Below, piece after piece: positions 6,909 to 13,497 of a DNA stretch of 15,197 nucleotides (positions within the stretch are counted from its first letter, which is position 1; each line of letters starts with the position of its first letter). The notes beneath the pieces are model-generated. The model was not told the DNA's origin. It saw nothing but the letters and a program-made list of their open reading frames with translations, and searched no databases. The translations under genes and the position numbers were made by a program. Source of the DNA: UBA668 sp049424465 (GTDB taxonomy: Bacteria; Actinomycetota; Acidimicrobiia; Acidimicrobiales; Ilumatobacteraceae); the NCBI GenBank assembly GCA_049424465.1, contig JBMSSR010000039.1, forward strand, positions 1 through 15,197, in the 5' to 3' direction.

Positions 6909-9375
6909 AGCCCTTGATGCGATCGTTGGTGGGGTCGTACATCGGTCGCAGCGAGAGTCGGGCGGGCACGTGGCGACCGGCGACGTCGACGGTCCACTGA
7001 CCGCTGTCGAGCCAGGCGTGGTCGATGACGGCGCCGTGCCCCTCGATCATCGCGAGGCCGACGGCGCCACCCAGCGTGTGCCCGTAGGAGGCAGCACGCA
7101 GGTAGCCGACGGCGCGACCGTCGCGGTGCACGACCTCGCCGTGGTACAGCAGAGCCTCGGGATCGAGCAGGAGCACCTGGGCGAGCCGACGCTCGGGTGG
7201 TGCGGCGTCGCGGCGTGCCAGCAGCGCCTCACGGCCGACGAACCCGCCGGGCTTGTCCCACGCGATCGCGAAGCCGAACCCGGCCTCGAGCGGGCAGTCG
7301 GTGTTGTCGATGTCGTGCCCGAAGTCTCGATAGGCCTTCTCCATGCGCAGGCTGCCGAGTGCCTTCAGCCCGGCATGGCGCAGGCCGAAGGCCTCGCCAC
7401 CGGCAACGAGCCGGTCGTAGACGTGCACGGCCTGCTCGGTGGGTACGAACAGCTCGTAGCCGAGCTCGCCGACATAGGTGAGCCGTGCGCACAGCGGTCG
7501 CGCGAACCCGAGGTCGACCTCGCGTGCGGTGCGGAACGGGAAGGTGCGGTCGTCGAGGTCGACCGATGTGAGCGACTGCAGCAGCTCGCGCGAGCGCGGG
7601 CCCTGCACGTTGATCTGGGCGAGACCGCCCGTGACGTCGGTGACGACCGCGTCGACGAGGTTGCGCCGCAGGTGCGCCTCGACATGGCGGTGCTGGGTGT
7701 CGGTGGCGACGACGAGGAACGAATCGTCGCGGAGTTTGGCGACGGTGAGGTCACCCTGCAGCCGACCGCGCTCGTCCAGCCACTGCGTGTAGACGATGCG
7801 CCCGATGTCGCCGTCGACCGAGTTGGCCGAGATGCGGTCGAGTTCTCGCCCGGCGGTGCGGCCCTGGACGCGGAACTTCGACATGAAGCTCATGTCGATG
7901 AGCACGACGCCGTCGCGGCACGCGCGGTGCTCGGCCTCCCAGTTCGACCAGAAGGCAGGTCGTCCGAAGGTGAGCGGTCCCGGGTCGGGGGTGGTGCCGC
8001 GGCCGGCGTACCACGACGGGCTTTCAAAGCCACTGACCTCGACGTTGCACGCGCCCTCATCGGCGAGCCGGTGGTGCAGCGGCGACAGGCGTGCGCCACG
8101 TGCGGTCGCCATCTGCCGGTTGGGGAAGTGGCACTGGTACACCATGCCGAGTGACTCGACCGTGCGGGTGCGGCGGTACTCGGGGTTGGTCTGGTGGGGC
8201 AGCAGTCGGGCCGGTTCCATGCCGGTGACGTCGGCCCCCGGGTCGCCGTCGACGATCCAGTGCGCGACGAGCCGGCCGAGGCCGCCGCCGGTGAGGATGC
8301 CGATCGAGTTGAGCCCCGCCGCGACGAAGTAGCCGTCGAGTTCGGGGGCCGGGCCGATGAGCGGGGCGAGGTCGGGCGTGAAGCTCTCTGGTCCACAGAA
8401 GAACGTGCGGATGCCGGTGTCGGCAGCAACCGGCACACGGCTCATCGCTGCCTCGACGTAGGGGCCCATGCGCTCCCAGTCGGGTGTGATCGAGGTGAAC
8501 GACGAGTCGGCCGGGATGCCGTCGACGTGCCACGGCGCGCACTGCGCCTCGAACAGCCCGATCATCAGGCCGCCGACCTCCTCTCGGTAGTAGCCGTAGT
8601 TCATCGGGTCCTCGATGACCGGCCAGGACGGGTCGAGGCCCGGCATCTCCTCGGTGATGAGGTAGTAGTGCTCGGCCGCCTGCAGTGGGACGCTGACGCC
8701 GGATCGAGCCGCCAACTGGCGTGCCCACATGCCAGCGGCGTTGACCACGATGTCGCACTCGATGGTGCCGTGGTCGGTGACGACTCCCGTGACCCGGCGG
8801 CCCTCGACGCGCACGTCGGTGACCGACACGCCCTGGGCGATGGTGACACCGAGCTGTCGCGCGCCACGGGCGAGCGACATCGTGGCATCGACAGGGTTCA
8901 CGCGACCGTCGTCGGGCACGTAGAAGCCGGCGAGCAGGTCGTCGGTGCGGGCGAGCGGGAACAGGTCGGCGACCTCGCGCGGCGAGATCTCGTGCACGTC
9001 GACACCGCAGTATCGGTTGAACGCGGCGACGCGCCGGTACTCCTCGAGTCGGCCCTCGTCGGCCGCGAGCTCGACGAAGCCGACCGGCTTGAAGCCGGTG
9101 GCGAGGCCGGTCTCGGCCTCGAGCCTCGTGTACAGGTCGCGTGTGTACTGGCGCAGCCGTGTCGACGTCTCGGACAGCGATCCGAAGGTCACCATCAGCC
9201 CGGCGGCGTGCCACGTGGTGCCCGAGGTCAGCTGGTCGCGCTCGACGAGGACGGTGTCGGTCCAGCCGAGGTGGCCGAGGTGGTAGGCGATCGACGTGCC
9301 GATGATGCCGCCACCGATCACCACGACGCGGGCTCGGTCGGGGAGGTGGACGGTGGTGCCGGTGGGTTCGGGCAT
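6907..9375 (-). CDS. FAD-dependent oxidoreductase with GcvT C-terminal domain (dimethylglycine/sarcosine dehydrogenase-like)
   Basis: The 822-residue product has the two-part layout of dimethylglycine and sarcosine dehydrogenases. The N-terminal DAO-type FAD domain begins with a dinucleotide-binding motif at residues 17-30 (GGGIIG at 21-26). It carries GTTWHAAGL at 52-60, where the His (56) matches the residue that binds FAD covalently in the animal enzymes. A glycine-rich FAD segment, NSIGILTGGGLG, ends near 367. A linker of the FAO_M type follows, then a GcvT-like tetrahydrofolate-binding domain from about 470 with YVGELGYELFVP at 634-645 and a GcvT C-terminal barrel near 725-820. Such enzymes oxidatively remove an N-methyl group and transfer the C1 unit to tetrahydrofolate; they act in the cytoplasm in bacteria. 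The true substrate (dimethylglycine, sarcosine or another N-methyl amine) cannot be assigned. The ATG at 9375 has no Shine-Dalgarno but is preceded by TAATCT at leaderless spacing. The kinase/M23 gene follows in the same operon. Confidence 0.92.
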   Translation of the reverse strand: MPEPTGTTVHLPDRARVVVIGGGIIGTSIAYHLGHLGWTDTVLVERDQLTSGTTWHAAGLMVTFGSLSETSTRLRQYTRDLYTRLEAETGLATGFKPVGFVELAADEGRLEEYRRVAAFNRYCGVDVHEISPREVADLFPLARTDDLLAGFYVPDDGRVNPVDATMSLARGARQLGVTIAQGVSVTDVRVEGRRVTGVVTDHGTIECDIVVNAAGMWARQLAARSGVSVPLQAAEHYYLITEEMPGLDPSWPVIEDPMNYGYYREEVGGLMIGLFEAQCAPWHVDGIPADSSFTSITPDWERMGPYVEAAMSRVPVAADTGIRTFFCGPESFTPDLAPLIGPAPELDGYFVAAGLNSIGILTGGGLGRLVAHWIVDGDPGADVTGMEPARLLPHQTNPEYRRTRTVESLGMVYQCHFPNRQMATARGARLSPLHHRLADEGACNVEVSGFESPSWYAGRGTTPDPGPLTFGRPAFWSNWEAEHRACRDGVVLIDMSFMSKFRVQGRTAGRELDRISANSVDGDIGRIVYTQWLDERGRLQGDLTVAKLRDDSFLVVATDTQHRHVEAHLRRNLVDAVVTDVTGGLAQINVQGPRSRELLQSLTSVDLDDRTFPFRTAREVDLGFARPLCARLTYVGELGYELFVPTEQAVHVYDRLVAGGEAFGLRHAGLKALGSLRMEKAYRDFGHDIDNTDCPLEAGFGFAIAWDKPGGFVGREALLARRDAAPPERRLAQVLLLDPEALLYHGEVVHRDGRAVGYLRAASYGHTLGGAVGLAMIEGHGAVIDHAWLDSGQWTVDVAGRHVPARLSLRPMYDPTNDRIKG

Positions 9376-9381
9376 GGGTCG

Positions 9382-9387
9382 AGATTA
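9382..9387 (-). promoter_or_regulatory. -10 box of a predicted leaderless promoter for the FAD oxidoreductase gene
   Basis: On the minus strand TAATCT is followed by six bases and the ATG at 9375. It would drive the oxidoreductase-kinase/M23 operon. The -35 position 17 bases upstream (about 9405-9410) has no good TTGACA match and falls in the same few bases as the -35 position of the diverging ligase promoter. Confidence 0.5.
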
Positions 9388-9428
9388 GGTGCCGCTCTGC
9401 GTGCGCAGCGTCGTCCGCCGCTCACCTA
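9386..9428. repeat. Inverted repeats in the divergent promoter region
   Basis: TAGGTG at 9386-9391 and CACCTA at 9423-9428 are perfect inverted copies, each overlapping the -10 box of one of the two diverging genes. Midway lies a second palindrome, CTGCG-TG-CGCAG at 9397-9408. The symmetry is centred close to the middle of the 63-base gap, so a dimeric regulator could cover both promoters. The short arms mean chance cannot be excluded. Confidence 0.4.
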
Positions 9429-9432
9429 CTGT
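9427..9432 (+). promoter_or_regulatory. -10 box of a predicted leaderless promoter for the acyl-CoA synthetase gene
   Basis: TACTGT is followed by six bases and the ATG at 9439, the same geometry as at 1016, 9387 (minus) and 12073. There is no Shine-Dalgarno sequence before this ATG. The -35 region is not recognisable. Confidence 0.5.
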
Positions 9433-9438
9433 GGGCGC

Positions 9439-11001
9439 ATGAAGGAACTCATCTATCACCGGATGCTGCTGCCCGCCGTCGAGCGCAACCACGACCGCCC
9501 GTGTGCCACGAACGCGTCGACGGGGTTCTCGACCACGTTCGCGCAGCACCTCGACCGAACCAGCCGGCTGATCGGTGGCCTGCGCTCCCTCGGCGTCGGC
9601 CGGGGCGACCGGTTCGCGGTGATGACGCTCAACGCACCCGAGTACCTCGAGATGTACCACGCCGCGTACCTCGGTGGGGGTGTGGTCAACCCGCTGAACC
9701 TGCGCTTCGCCGCCAAGGAACTCGCGTACGTGCTGCGCGACTCGGGCACCAAGGTGTGCTTCGTCGACGCATGGTTCGCGCCGCTCATCGACTCGGTCAA
9801 GCAGGAGGCCGGCCTCGAGCACGTGGTGCTCGTCGGCGGTGGCGACAACGCCCCGCACACCGTTGCGTACGAGGACCTGCTGTCGTCGTCGGTGCCGACG
9901 ATCCCCGACGAGGGGGACGAGACCGATCCGGTGGTGCTCATGTACACGGGTGGCACCACCGGTCTGCCCAAGGGTGTGCTGCTCGACCAGCGCGCCGAGA
10001 TCCTCAACGCGTACCACGTGATGATGCGGCTGCCGTTCGACCGCGCGACGGTCAGTCTCATCCAGACACCGATGTTCCACGCCGCGTCGATGTTCAGCGT
10101 GCTCGGCGGCCCGGCGGTCGGCGCCCACACGGTCATCGTGCCGCTGTTCGACCCCAAGGCCGTCATGGCGGCGGTGCGGCAGTACCAGCCGACGGTGACG
10201 GTGATGGTGCCCACGATGATCGGGCTCACGCTCGCGCACCCCGAGTTCACCCCCGACGGCCTGTCGTCGTTCCACGACCTCGTGTACGGGGCGTCGCCGA
10301 TGCCGCAGGCACTGCTCGAGAAAGTGCTCGCGCTGTATCCCGACATGAACGTGTGGCAGGGCTATGGCATGACCGAGAGCTGCAGCGTGCTGACGCTGCT
10401 CGGGCCGAAGGAGCACCGCCTCGGGGGCAAGTACCTGCGTGCGGCCGGGTTCCCGCTCACCGGTGTGGTGCTCAGCATCCAGGACGACGACGGCAACCAG
10501 TTGCCCGCCAACGAGCCGGGCGAGGTGTGCGCACGGGCCGGCAACTACATGATCGAGTACTGGAACAAGCCCGAGGCGACCGCGGAGGCGTTCCGCGGTG
10601 GCTGGTACCACACGGGTGATGCCGGCTACCTCGACGAGGACGGCTACCTGTACCTCGTCGACCGGGTCAAGGACATGATCGTCACGGGCGGCGAGAACGT
10701 GTACAGCACCGAGGTCGAGAACGCGATCGCCAGCCACCCCGGTGTGCTGCAGGTGGCCGTCATCGGTATACCCAGCGACACCTGGGGCGAGGCCGTGCAC
10801 GCCATCGTCGTGCGGCGCGAGGGGTCGACGGTGAGCGAGGACGAGATCATCGCCCACGCCCGCGAGTCGATCGCCGGCTACAAGGTCCCCAAGAGCGTCG
10901 AGTTCCGCACCGAACCGCTGCCGCTGTCGGGTGCGATGAAGGTGCTGAAGAAGGACCTGCGCGAGCCCTACTGGGCGGGCCGCGACCGCAAGGTCAACTG
11001 A
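9439..11001 (+). CDS. AMP-forming acyl-CoA synthetase (acid:CoA ligase, FadD-like)
   Basis: The 520-residue product is an ANL-superfamily adenylating enzyme that makes an acyl-AMP from a carboxylic acid and ATP and then the CoA thioester. Motifs appear in the expected order: P-loop YTGGTTGLPKG at 169-179, GYGMTE at 308-313, WYHTGD at 389-394, the hinge segment DRVKDMIVTGGENVYSTEVE at 408-427, and the C-terminal lysine in SGAMKVLKKDLR, with Lys501 as probable catalytic residue. The length is normal for fatty-acid or aryl CoA ligases; there is no signal peptide. The ATG at 9439 is preferred over the longer upstream open frame because the family's N-terminus begins here and a TACTGT box sits at leaderless spacing. 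The acid-sugar kinase gene starts 12 bases after its stop, suggesting co-transcription. The acid substrate cannot be read from the sequence. Confidence 0.93.
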   Translation: MKELIYHRMLLPAVERNHDRPCATNASTGFSTTFAQHLDRTSRLIGGLRSLGVGRGDRFAVMTLNAPEYLEMYHAAYLGGGVVNPLNLRFAAKELAYVLRDSGTKVCFVDAWFAPLIDSVKQEAGLEHVVLVGGGDNAPHTVAYEDLLSSSVPTIPDEGDETDPVVLMYTGGTTGLPKGVLLDQRAEILNAYHVMMRLPFDRATVSLIQTPMFHAASMFSVLGGPAVGAHTVIVPLFDPKAVMAAVRQYQPTVTVMVPTMIGLTLAHPEFTPDGLSSFHDLVYGASPMPQALLEKVLALYPDMNVWQGYGMTESCSVLTLLGPKEHRLGGKYLRAAGFPLTGVVLSIQDDDGNQLPANEPGEVCARAGNYMIEYWNKPEATAEAFRGGWYHTGDAGYLDEDGYLYLVDRVKDMIVTGGENVYSTEVENAIASHPGVLQVAVIGIPSDTWGEAVHAIVVRREGSTVSEDEIIAHARESIAGYKVPKSVEFRTEPLPLSGAMKVLKKDLREPYWAGRDRKVN

Positions 11002-11013
11002 GCGGCGACCGCA

Positions 11014-12039
11014 GTGTCCACGGCGGCGCGGTGGGTGACGGCCGACGACCGCACCGGGGCGTTCGAGGTGGCGGCACTGCTCGCGGCCGCCGGTTCGCCC
11101 GTGGCGGTGTCGACATACCCCGACCTGTCGGGTGAGGTGGTCGACCTCGCGTCGCGGTACATGTCACCGACCGAGGCCTCGTCGCGGGCGGCGGTGCTGC
11201 CTGACCGTGTCGCGATCGGGTCGACGTGGTGCGCGCACAAGATCGACTCGATGCTGCGCGGCAACTGGGCCGACGAGGTGCGGTCGCGTGCGATCGCGCT
11301 GGGGCGACCGGCGCTGCTCGTGCCGGCGTGGCCGGCGATGGGGCGGACGTGCCGCGGGGGAGTGGTGCACGTGCACGGCGAGCCGATCGGCTCGGTGCTC
11401 GACCGAGTACCTGGTGCTGCGCACCTGCGCACCGCCGACGAGGTCGTGGCGTGGTGTGCAGGTGCCGGGTCGCGACTCGTCGGTGCGGCGCACGCGGGAG
11501 GGATCGCGGTCGCCGACGTCGCCGACGACGACGCGTTCGGCGCGGTCGCCGCTGCCGTCGCGAACTCGGCGGTCGTGGTGGCAGGCCCCGCCGGCGCAGT
11601 CGGCGCCGTGCACGGCGCACGAGTTGGGCGGCCGGTGCCCGCTGCCCCGCCGGTGGCGGACGGGGCGGTTGCCGTCGTCTGCGGCAGCGCGTCGCCGGTC
11701 GCGCACCGGCAACTCGCCCGTCTTCGTGCTGCGCTGCCGCACGTGCCGATCTGCGCGGCGCCGGCGCCCGGCGGCACCGCGGTGGAGGCGGCCCATGCGC
11801 TCGACGTCGCCCGGCGTGCTCGTCCACTGCTCGAGACCTGCGCCGCGCTGGTGGTGGTCGGTGGCGACACCGCCGCGTCGTTGCTGGGTGACGCGGTCAG
11901 GCTCGTCGGGGGCTTCGCGGCACCGGGTATGCCGTGGAGCGTGTCGGGTTCTGGCAACGGGCCGCTCGTCGTCACCAAGGCTGGCGCGTTCGGCGGTGAC
12001 GAGGCGCTGGTCGAGGTCGTGCGGCTGTTCGCCGGCTAG
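11014..12039 (+). CDS. Four-carbon acid-sugar kinase family protein (DUF1537, OtnK/DtnK-like), compact form
   Basis: The 341-residue product shows the DUF1537 landmarks: TADDRTGA at 9-16, KIDSMLRGN at 76-84, PAMGR at 107-111, CGSASPVAHRQL at 223-234, GGDTA at 283-287 and TKAGAFGG at 321-328. DUF1537 proteins are ATP-dependent kinases that phosphorylate four-carbon acid sugars such as D-threonate or erythronate at C4. Most are nearer 400 residues or more; this one is shorter, mainly between the PAMGR motif and the C-terminal ATP-binding half, though all main motifs remain. The GTG at 11014 is the only usable start, because an in-frame stop lies just upstream; no clear Shine-Dalgarno is seen. 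It follows the CoA ligase by 12 bases and precedes a PdxA-family gene by 45. That kinase/PdxA pairing is the known D-threonate (DtnK-PdxA2) arrangement, which supports the function; the precise sugar is inferred. Confidence 0.85.
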   Translation: MSTAARWVTADDRTGAFEVAALLAAAGSPVAVSTYPDLSGEVVDLASRYMSPTEASSRAAVLPDRVAIGSTWCAHKIDSMLRGNWADEVRSRAIALGRPALLVPAWPAMGRTCRGGVVHVHGEPIGSVLDRVPGAAHLRTADEVVAWCAGAGSRLVGAAHAGGIAVADVADDDAFGAVAAAVANSAVVVAGPAGAVGAVHGARVGRPVPAAPPVADGAVAVVCGSASPVAHRQLARLRAALPHVPICAAPAPGGTAVEAAHALDVARRARPLLETCAALVVVGGDTAASLLGDAVRLVGGFAAPGMPWSVSGSGNGPLVVTKAGAFGGDEALVEVVRLFAG

Positions 12040-12072
12040 TCACCGAGCCGCGACCTCGGCCCGGGGCTCGGG

Positions 12073-12078
12073 TACCGT
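12073..12078 (+). promoter_or_regulatory. -10 box of a predicted leaderless promoter for the pdxA-type gene
   Basis: TACCGT is followed by six bases and the ATG at 12085, with no Shine-Dalgarno between. The -35 position is weak. If used, the dehydrogenase gene would have its own transcript besides any read-through from the kinase gene. Confidence 0.45.
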
Positions 12079-12084
12079 GCGCTC

Positions 12085-13038
12085 ATGCCGGCGCCGATCG
12101 CCATCACAATGGGCGACGCGTCGGGCGTGGGACCCGAGATCGTGCTGCGTCGCTGGGTCGAGGGGGACCTCGGTGATGACGTCGTCGTCTACGGCGACGC
12201 GGCGATCCTGCGTGCTGGTGCATCGCTGCTCGGGCTCGACGTCGACTGGGCGTCGTTCCCCCTCGTCGACCTCGGGCTGCTCGTGGCCGGCGACCACCGG
12301 CCGGGGCTCATCGATGCCGCCAGCGGCGCAGCGGCTCGTGCCTATGTCGAGCGAGCGACGCACGATGCCCTCGCCGGCAAGGTGGCCGCAGTGGTGACGA
12401 TGCCGATGAACAAGGAGGCGACGCAGCTGAGCGACCCGTCCTTCGTCGGCCACACCGAGTTCATCGCGCAGCTCTGCGGCGCGAACCGTGTCTCGATGAT
12501 GCTCACCGCCGACACGCCGACCGGCTCGGTTGCGGTGACGCACGTGAGCACTCACTGCTCGCTTGCGGAGGCGATCTCCCGCGTCACTGCCGAGCGTGTG
12601 CTCGACGTCATCCGCCTCACTGCGGATGCGCTCAGCCGGTTCCTCGAGCAGCCGCGGATCGCGGTGTGCGGCCTCAACCCGCACGCGGGCGAGCACGGCT
12701 TGTTCGGCCGCGAGGACATCGATCACATCGCGCCCGCGATCGCCACAGCGCGTGGCGAGGGCGTCGACGCCACGGGTCCGCACCCCGCCGACACGGTGTT
12801 CTTCCAGGCGGTACATCGCAGTCGCTACGACGGCATCGTGTGCATGTACCACGACCAGGGTCACGGCCCGATGAAGCTGCTCGCGTTCGAGTCGGGCGTC
12901 AACGTCACCCTCGGCCTGCCCATCGTGCGCACGTCGGTCGACCACGGCACGGCGTTCGACATCGCGTGGACGGGTCAGGCGTTCACCGGCTCGGTGCAGC
13001 ACGCCGTGGCGTACGCCCGGCGACTCGTGACAGCCTGA
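12085..13038 (+). CDS. pdxA: PdxA-family 4-phosphate dehydrogenase (4-hydroxythreonine-4-phosphate / D-threonate-4-phosphate type)
   Basis: The 317-residue product is a PdxA-family NAD-dependent oxidative decarboxylase. The metal-binding histidines are visible in THCSL (His157), GLNPHAGE (His200 at 196-203) and YHDQG (His256 at 255-259). GHTEF near 122-126 and RTSVDHGTAFD at 282-292 are also present, and the length is normal. PdxA itself acts in vitamin B6 synthesis, but the PdxA2 branch converts acid-sugar 4-phosphates to dihydroxyacetone phosphate and CO2. The adjoining DUF1537 kinase strongly favours the catabolic role here. Two usually conserved spots differ: the N-terminal motif reads GDASGVGPE instead of GDPAGIGPE, and DIAWTGQAF has Trp where Gly is common. 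There is no signal peptide, so it is cytoplasmic. No B6 genes lie nearby. The family assignment is firm; the exact substrate is inference. Confidence 0.9.
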   Translation: MPAPIAITMGDASGVGPEIVLRRWVEGDLGDDVVVYGDAAILRAGASLLGLDVDWASFPLVDLGLLVAGDHRPGLIDAASGAAARAYVERATHDALAGKVAAVVTMPMNKEATQLSDPSFVGHTEFIAQLCGANRVSMMLTADTPTGSVAVTHVSTHCSLAEAISRVTAERVLDVIRLTADALSRFLEQPRIAVCGLNPHAGEHGLFGREDIDHIAPAIATARGEGVDATGPHPADTVFFQAVHRSRYDGIVCMYHDQGHGPMKLLAFESGVNVTLGLPIVRTSVDHGTAFDIAWTGQAFTGSVQHAVAYARRLVTA

Positions 13039-13067
13039 CTGACACAAGGTTGGTCACCTGCTACGGT
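13039..13067 (+). promoter_or_regulatory. Predicted promoter of the SRPBCC-sulfatase operon
   Basis: CTGACA (13039-13044, five of six matches to TTGACA) stands exactly 17 bases before TACGGT (13062-13067), which is followed by seven bases and the ATG at 13075. This is the best complete promoter in the window. It begins immediately after the stop codon of the pdxA-type gene and predicts a leaderless or near-leaderless transcript. Confidence 0.6.
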
Positions 13068-13074
13068 CAGCGCG

Positions 13075-13497
13075 ATGACGCTCGGCTCCGTCCGCTATCA
13101 CGCGCGAATCGCCCGCCCGGCCGAGACCGTGTGGCGGCTGGTGGGTGACCCCACGCGCCTGCACGAGTGGTTCCCCGGCATCACGTCGTGCGCGGTTGAC
13201 GGCACGCAGCGCACCATCACACTCGGGTCAGGCATCTCGATGCCCGAGCAGATCCTCGTGCACGACGACGTGCAGCGCCGGTTCCAGTACACCATCACGG
13301 CGCCGATCTTCACCTACCACCGCGGCACGATCGACGTGATCGACCTCGGCGACGGTACGTGCGTCGTGGTGTACCAGACCGATGCCGACCCGCGCACGAT
13401 GGCGCTCACCATCAGCGGCGGCACTGCCGGCGCGCTCGACGAACTGACGCGCATCATGGAGTCCGGTGCATTCGACGACCCTCGAAAGGGTGAGTGA
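13075..13497 (+). CDS. SRPBCC-fold (polyketide cyclase/START-like) small protein
   Basis: The 140-residue product has the features of SRPBCC/polyketide-cyclase-like proteins: a start of the VRYHARIARPAETVWRLVGD type at residues 6-25, the WFPG turn near 32-35, a run of alternating beta strands through the middle, and a long C-terminal helix beginning near GTAGALDELTRIME. Proteins of this fold enclose a hydrophobic pocket and bind or modify small lipophilic molecules; many have no known reaction. There is no signal peptide. The start is supported by the good promoter just upstream. The stop TGA overlaps the ATG of the sulfatase gene as TGATG, so the two are very likely translated from one mRNA. 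Its ligand is not known; a substrate-binding role for the sulfatase pathway is only a guess. Confidence 0.8.
   Translation: MTLGSVRYHARIARPAETVWRLVGDPTRLHEWFPGITSCAVDGTQRTITLGSGISMPEQILVHDDVQRRFQYTITAPIFTYHRGTIDVIDLGDGTCVVVYQTDADPRTMALTISGGTAGALDELTRIMESGAFDDPRKGE
13484..13489 (+). promoter_or_regulatory. Ribosome binding site of the sulfatase gene
   Basis: A purine-rich AAAGGG lies seven bases before the ATG at 13497, inside the end of the SRPBCC gene. The spacing supports the ATG at 13497, which shares its A with the preceding TGA stop, over the GTG three bases earlier. Confidence 0.45.

Noticed and set aside
4408..8154. A 1248-codon open frame on the plus strand across the helicase, kinase/M23 and FAD enzyme genes
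   Set aside because: It runs antisense to three genes with full sets of family motifs, is rich in Arg/Gly/Ala and shows no domain. Long antisense frames are expected in GC-rich DNA.
8194..9438. Upstream extension of the acyl-CoA synthetase frame by 415 codons
   Set aside because: The extension lies antisense to the FAD enzyme and has no domain, while the family's normal N-terminus starts at the ATG at 9439, just after a -10 box.
9385..10857. A 490-codon minus-strand frame opposite the acyl-CoA synthetase
   Set aside because: It is a codon-bias shadow of the ligase and has no recognisable motif.
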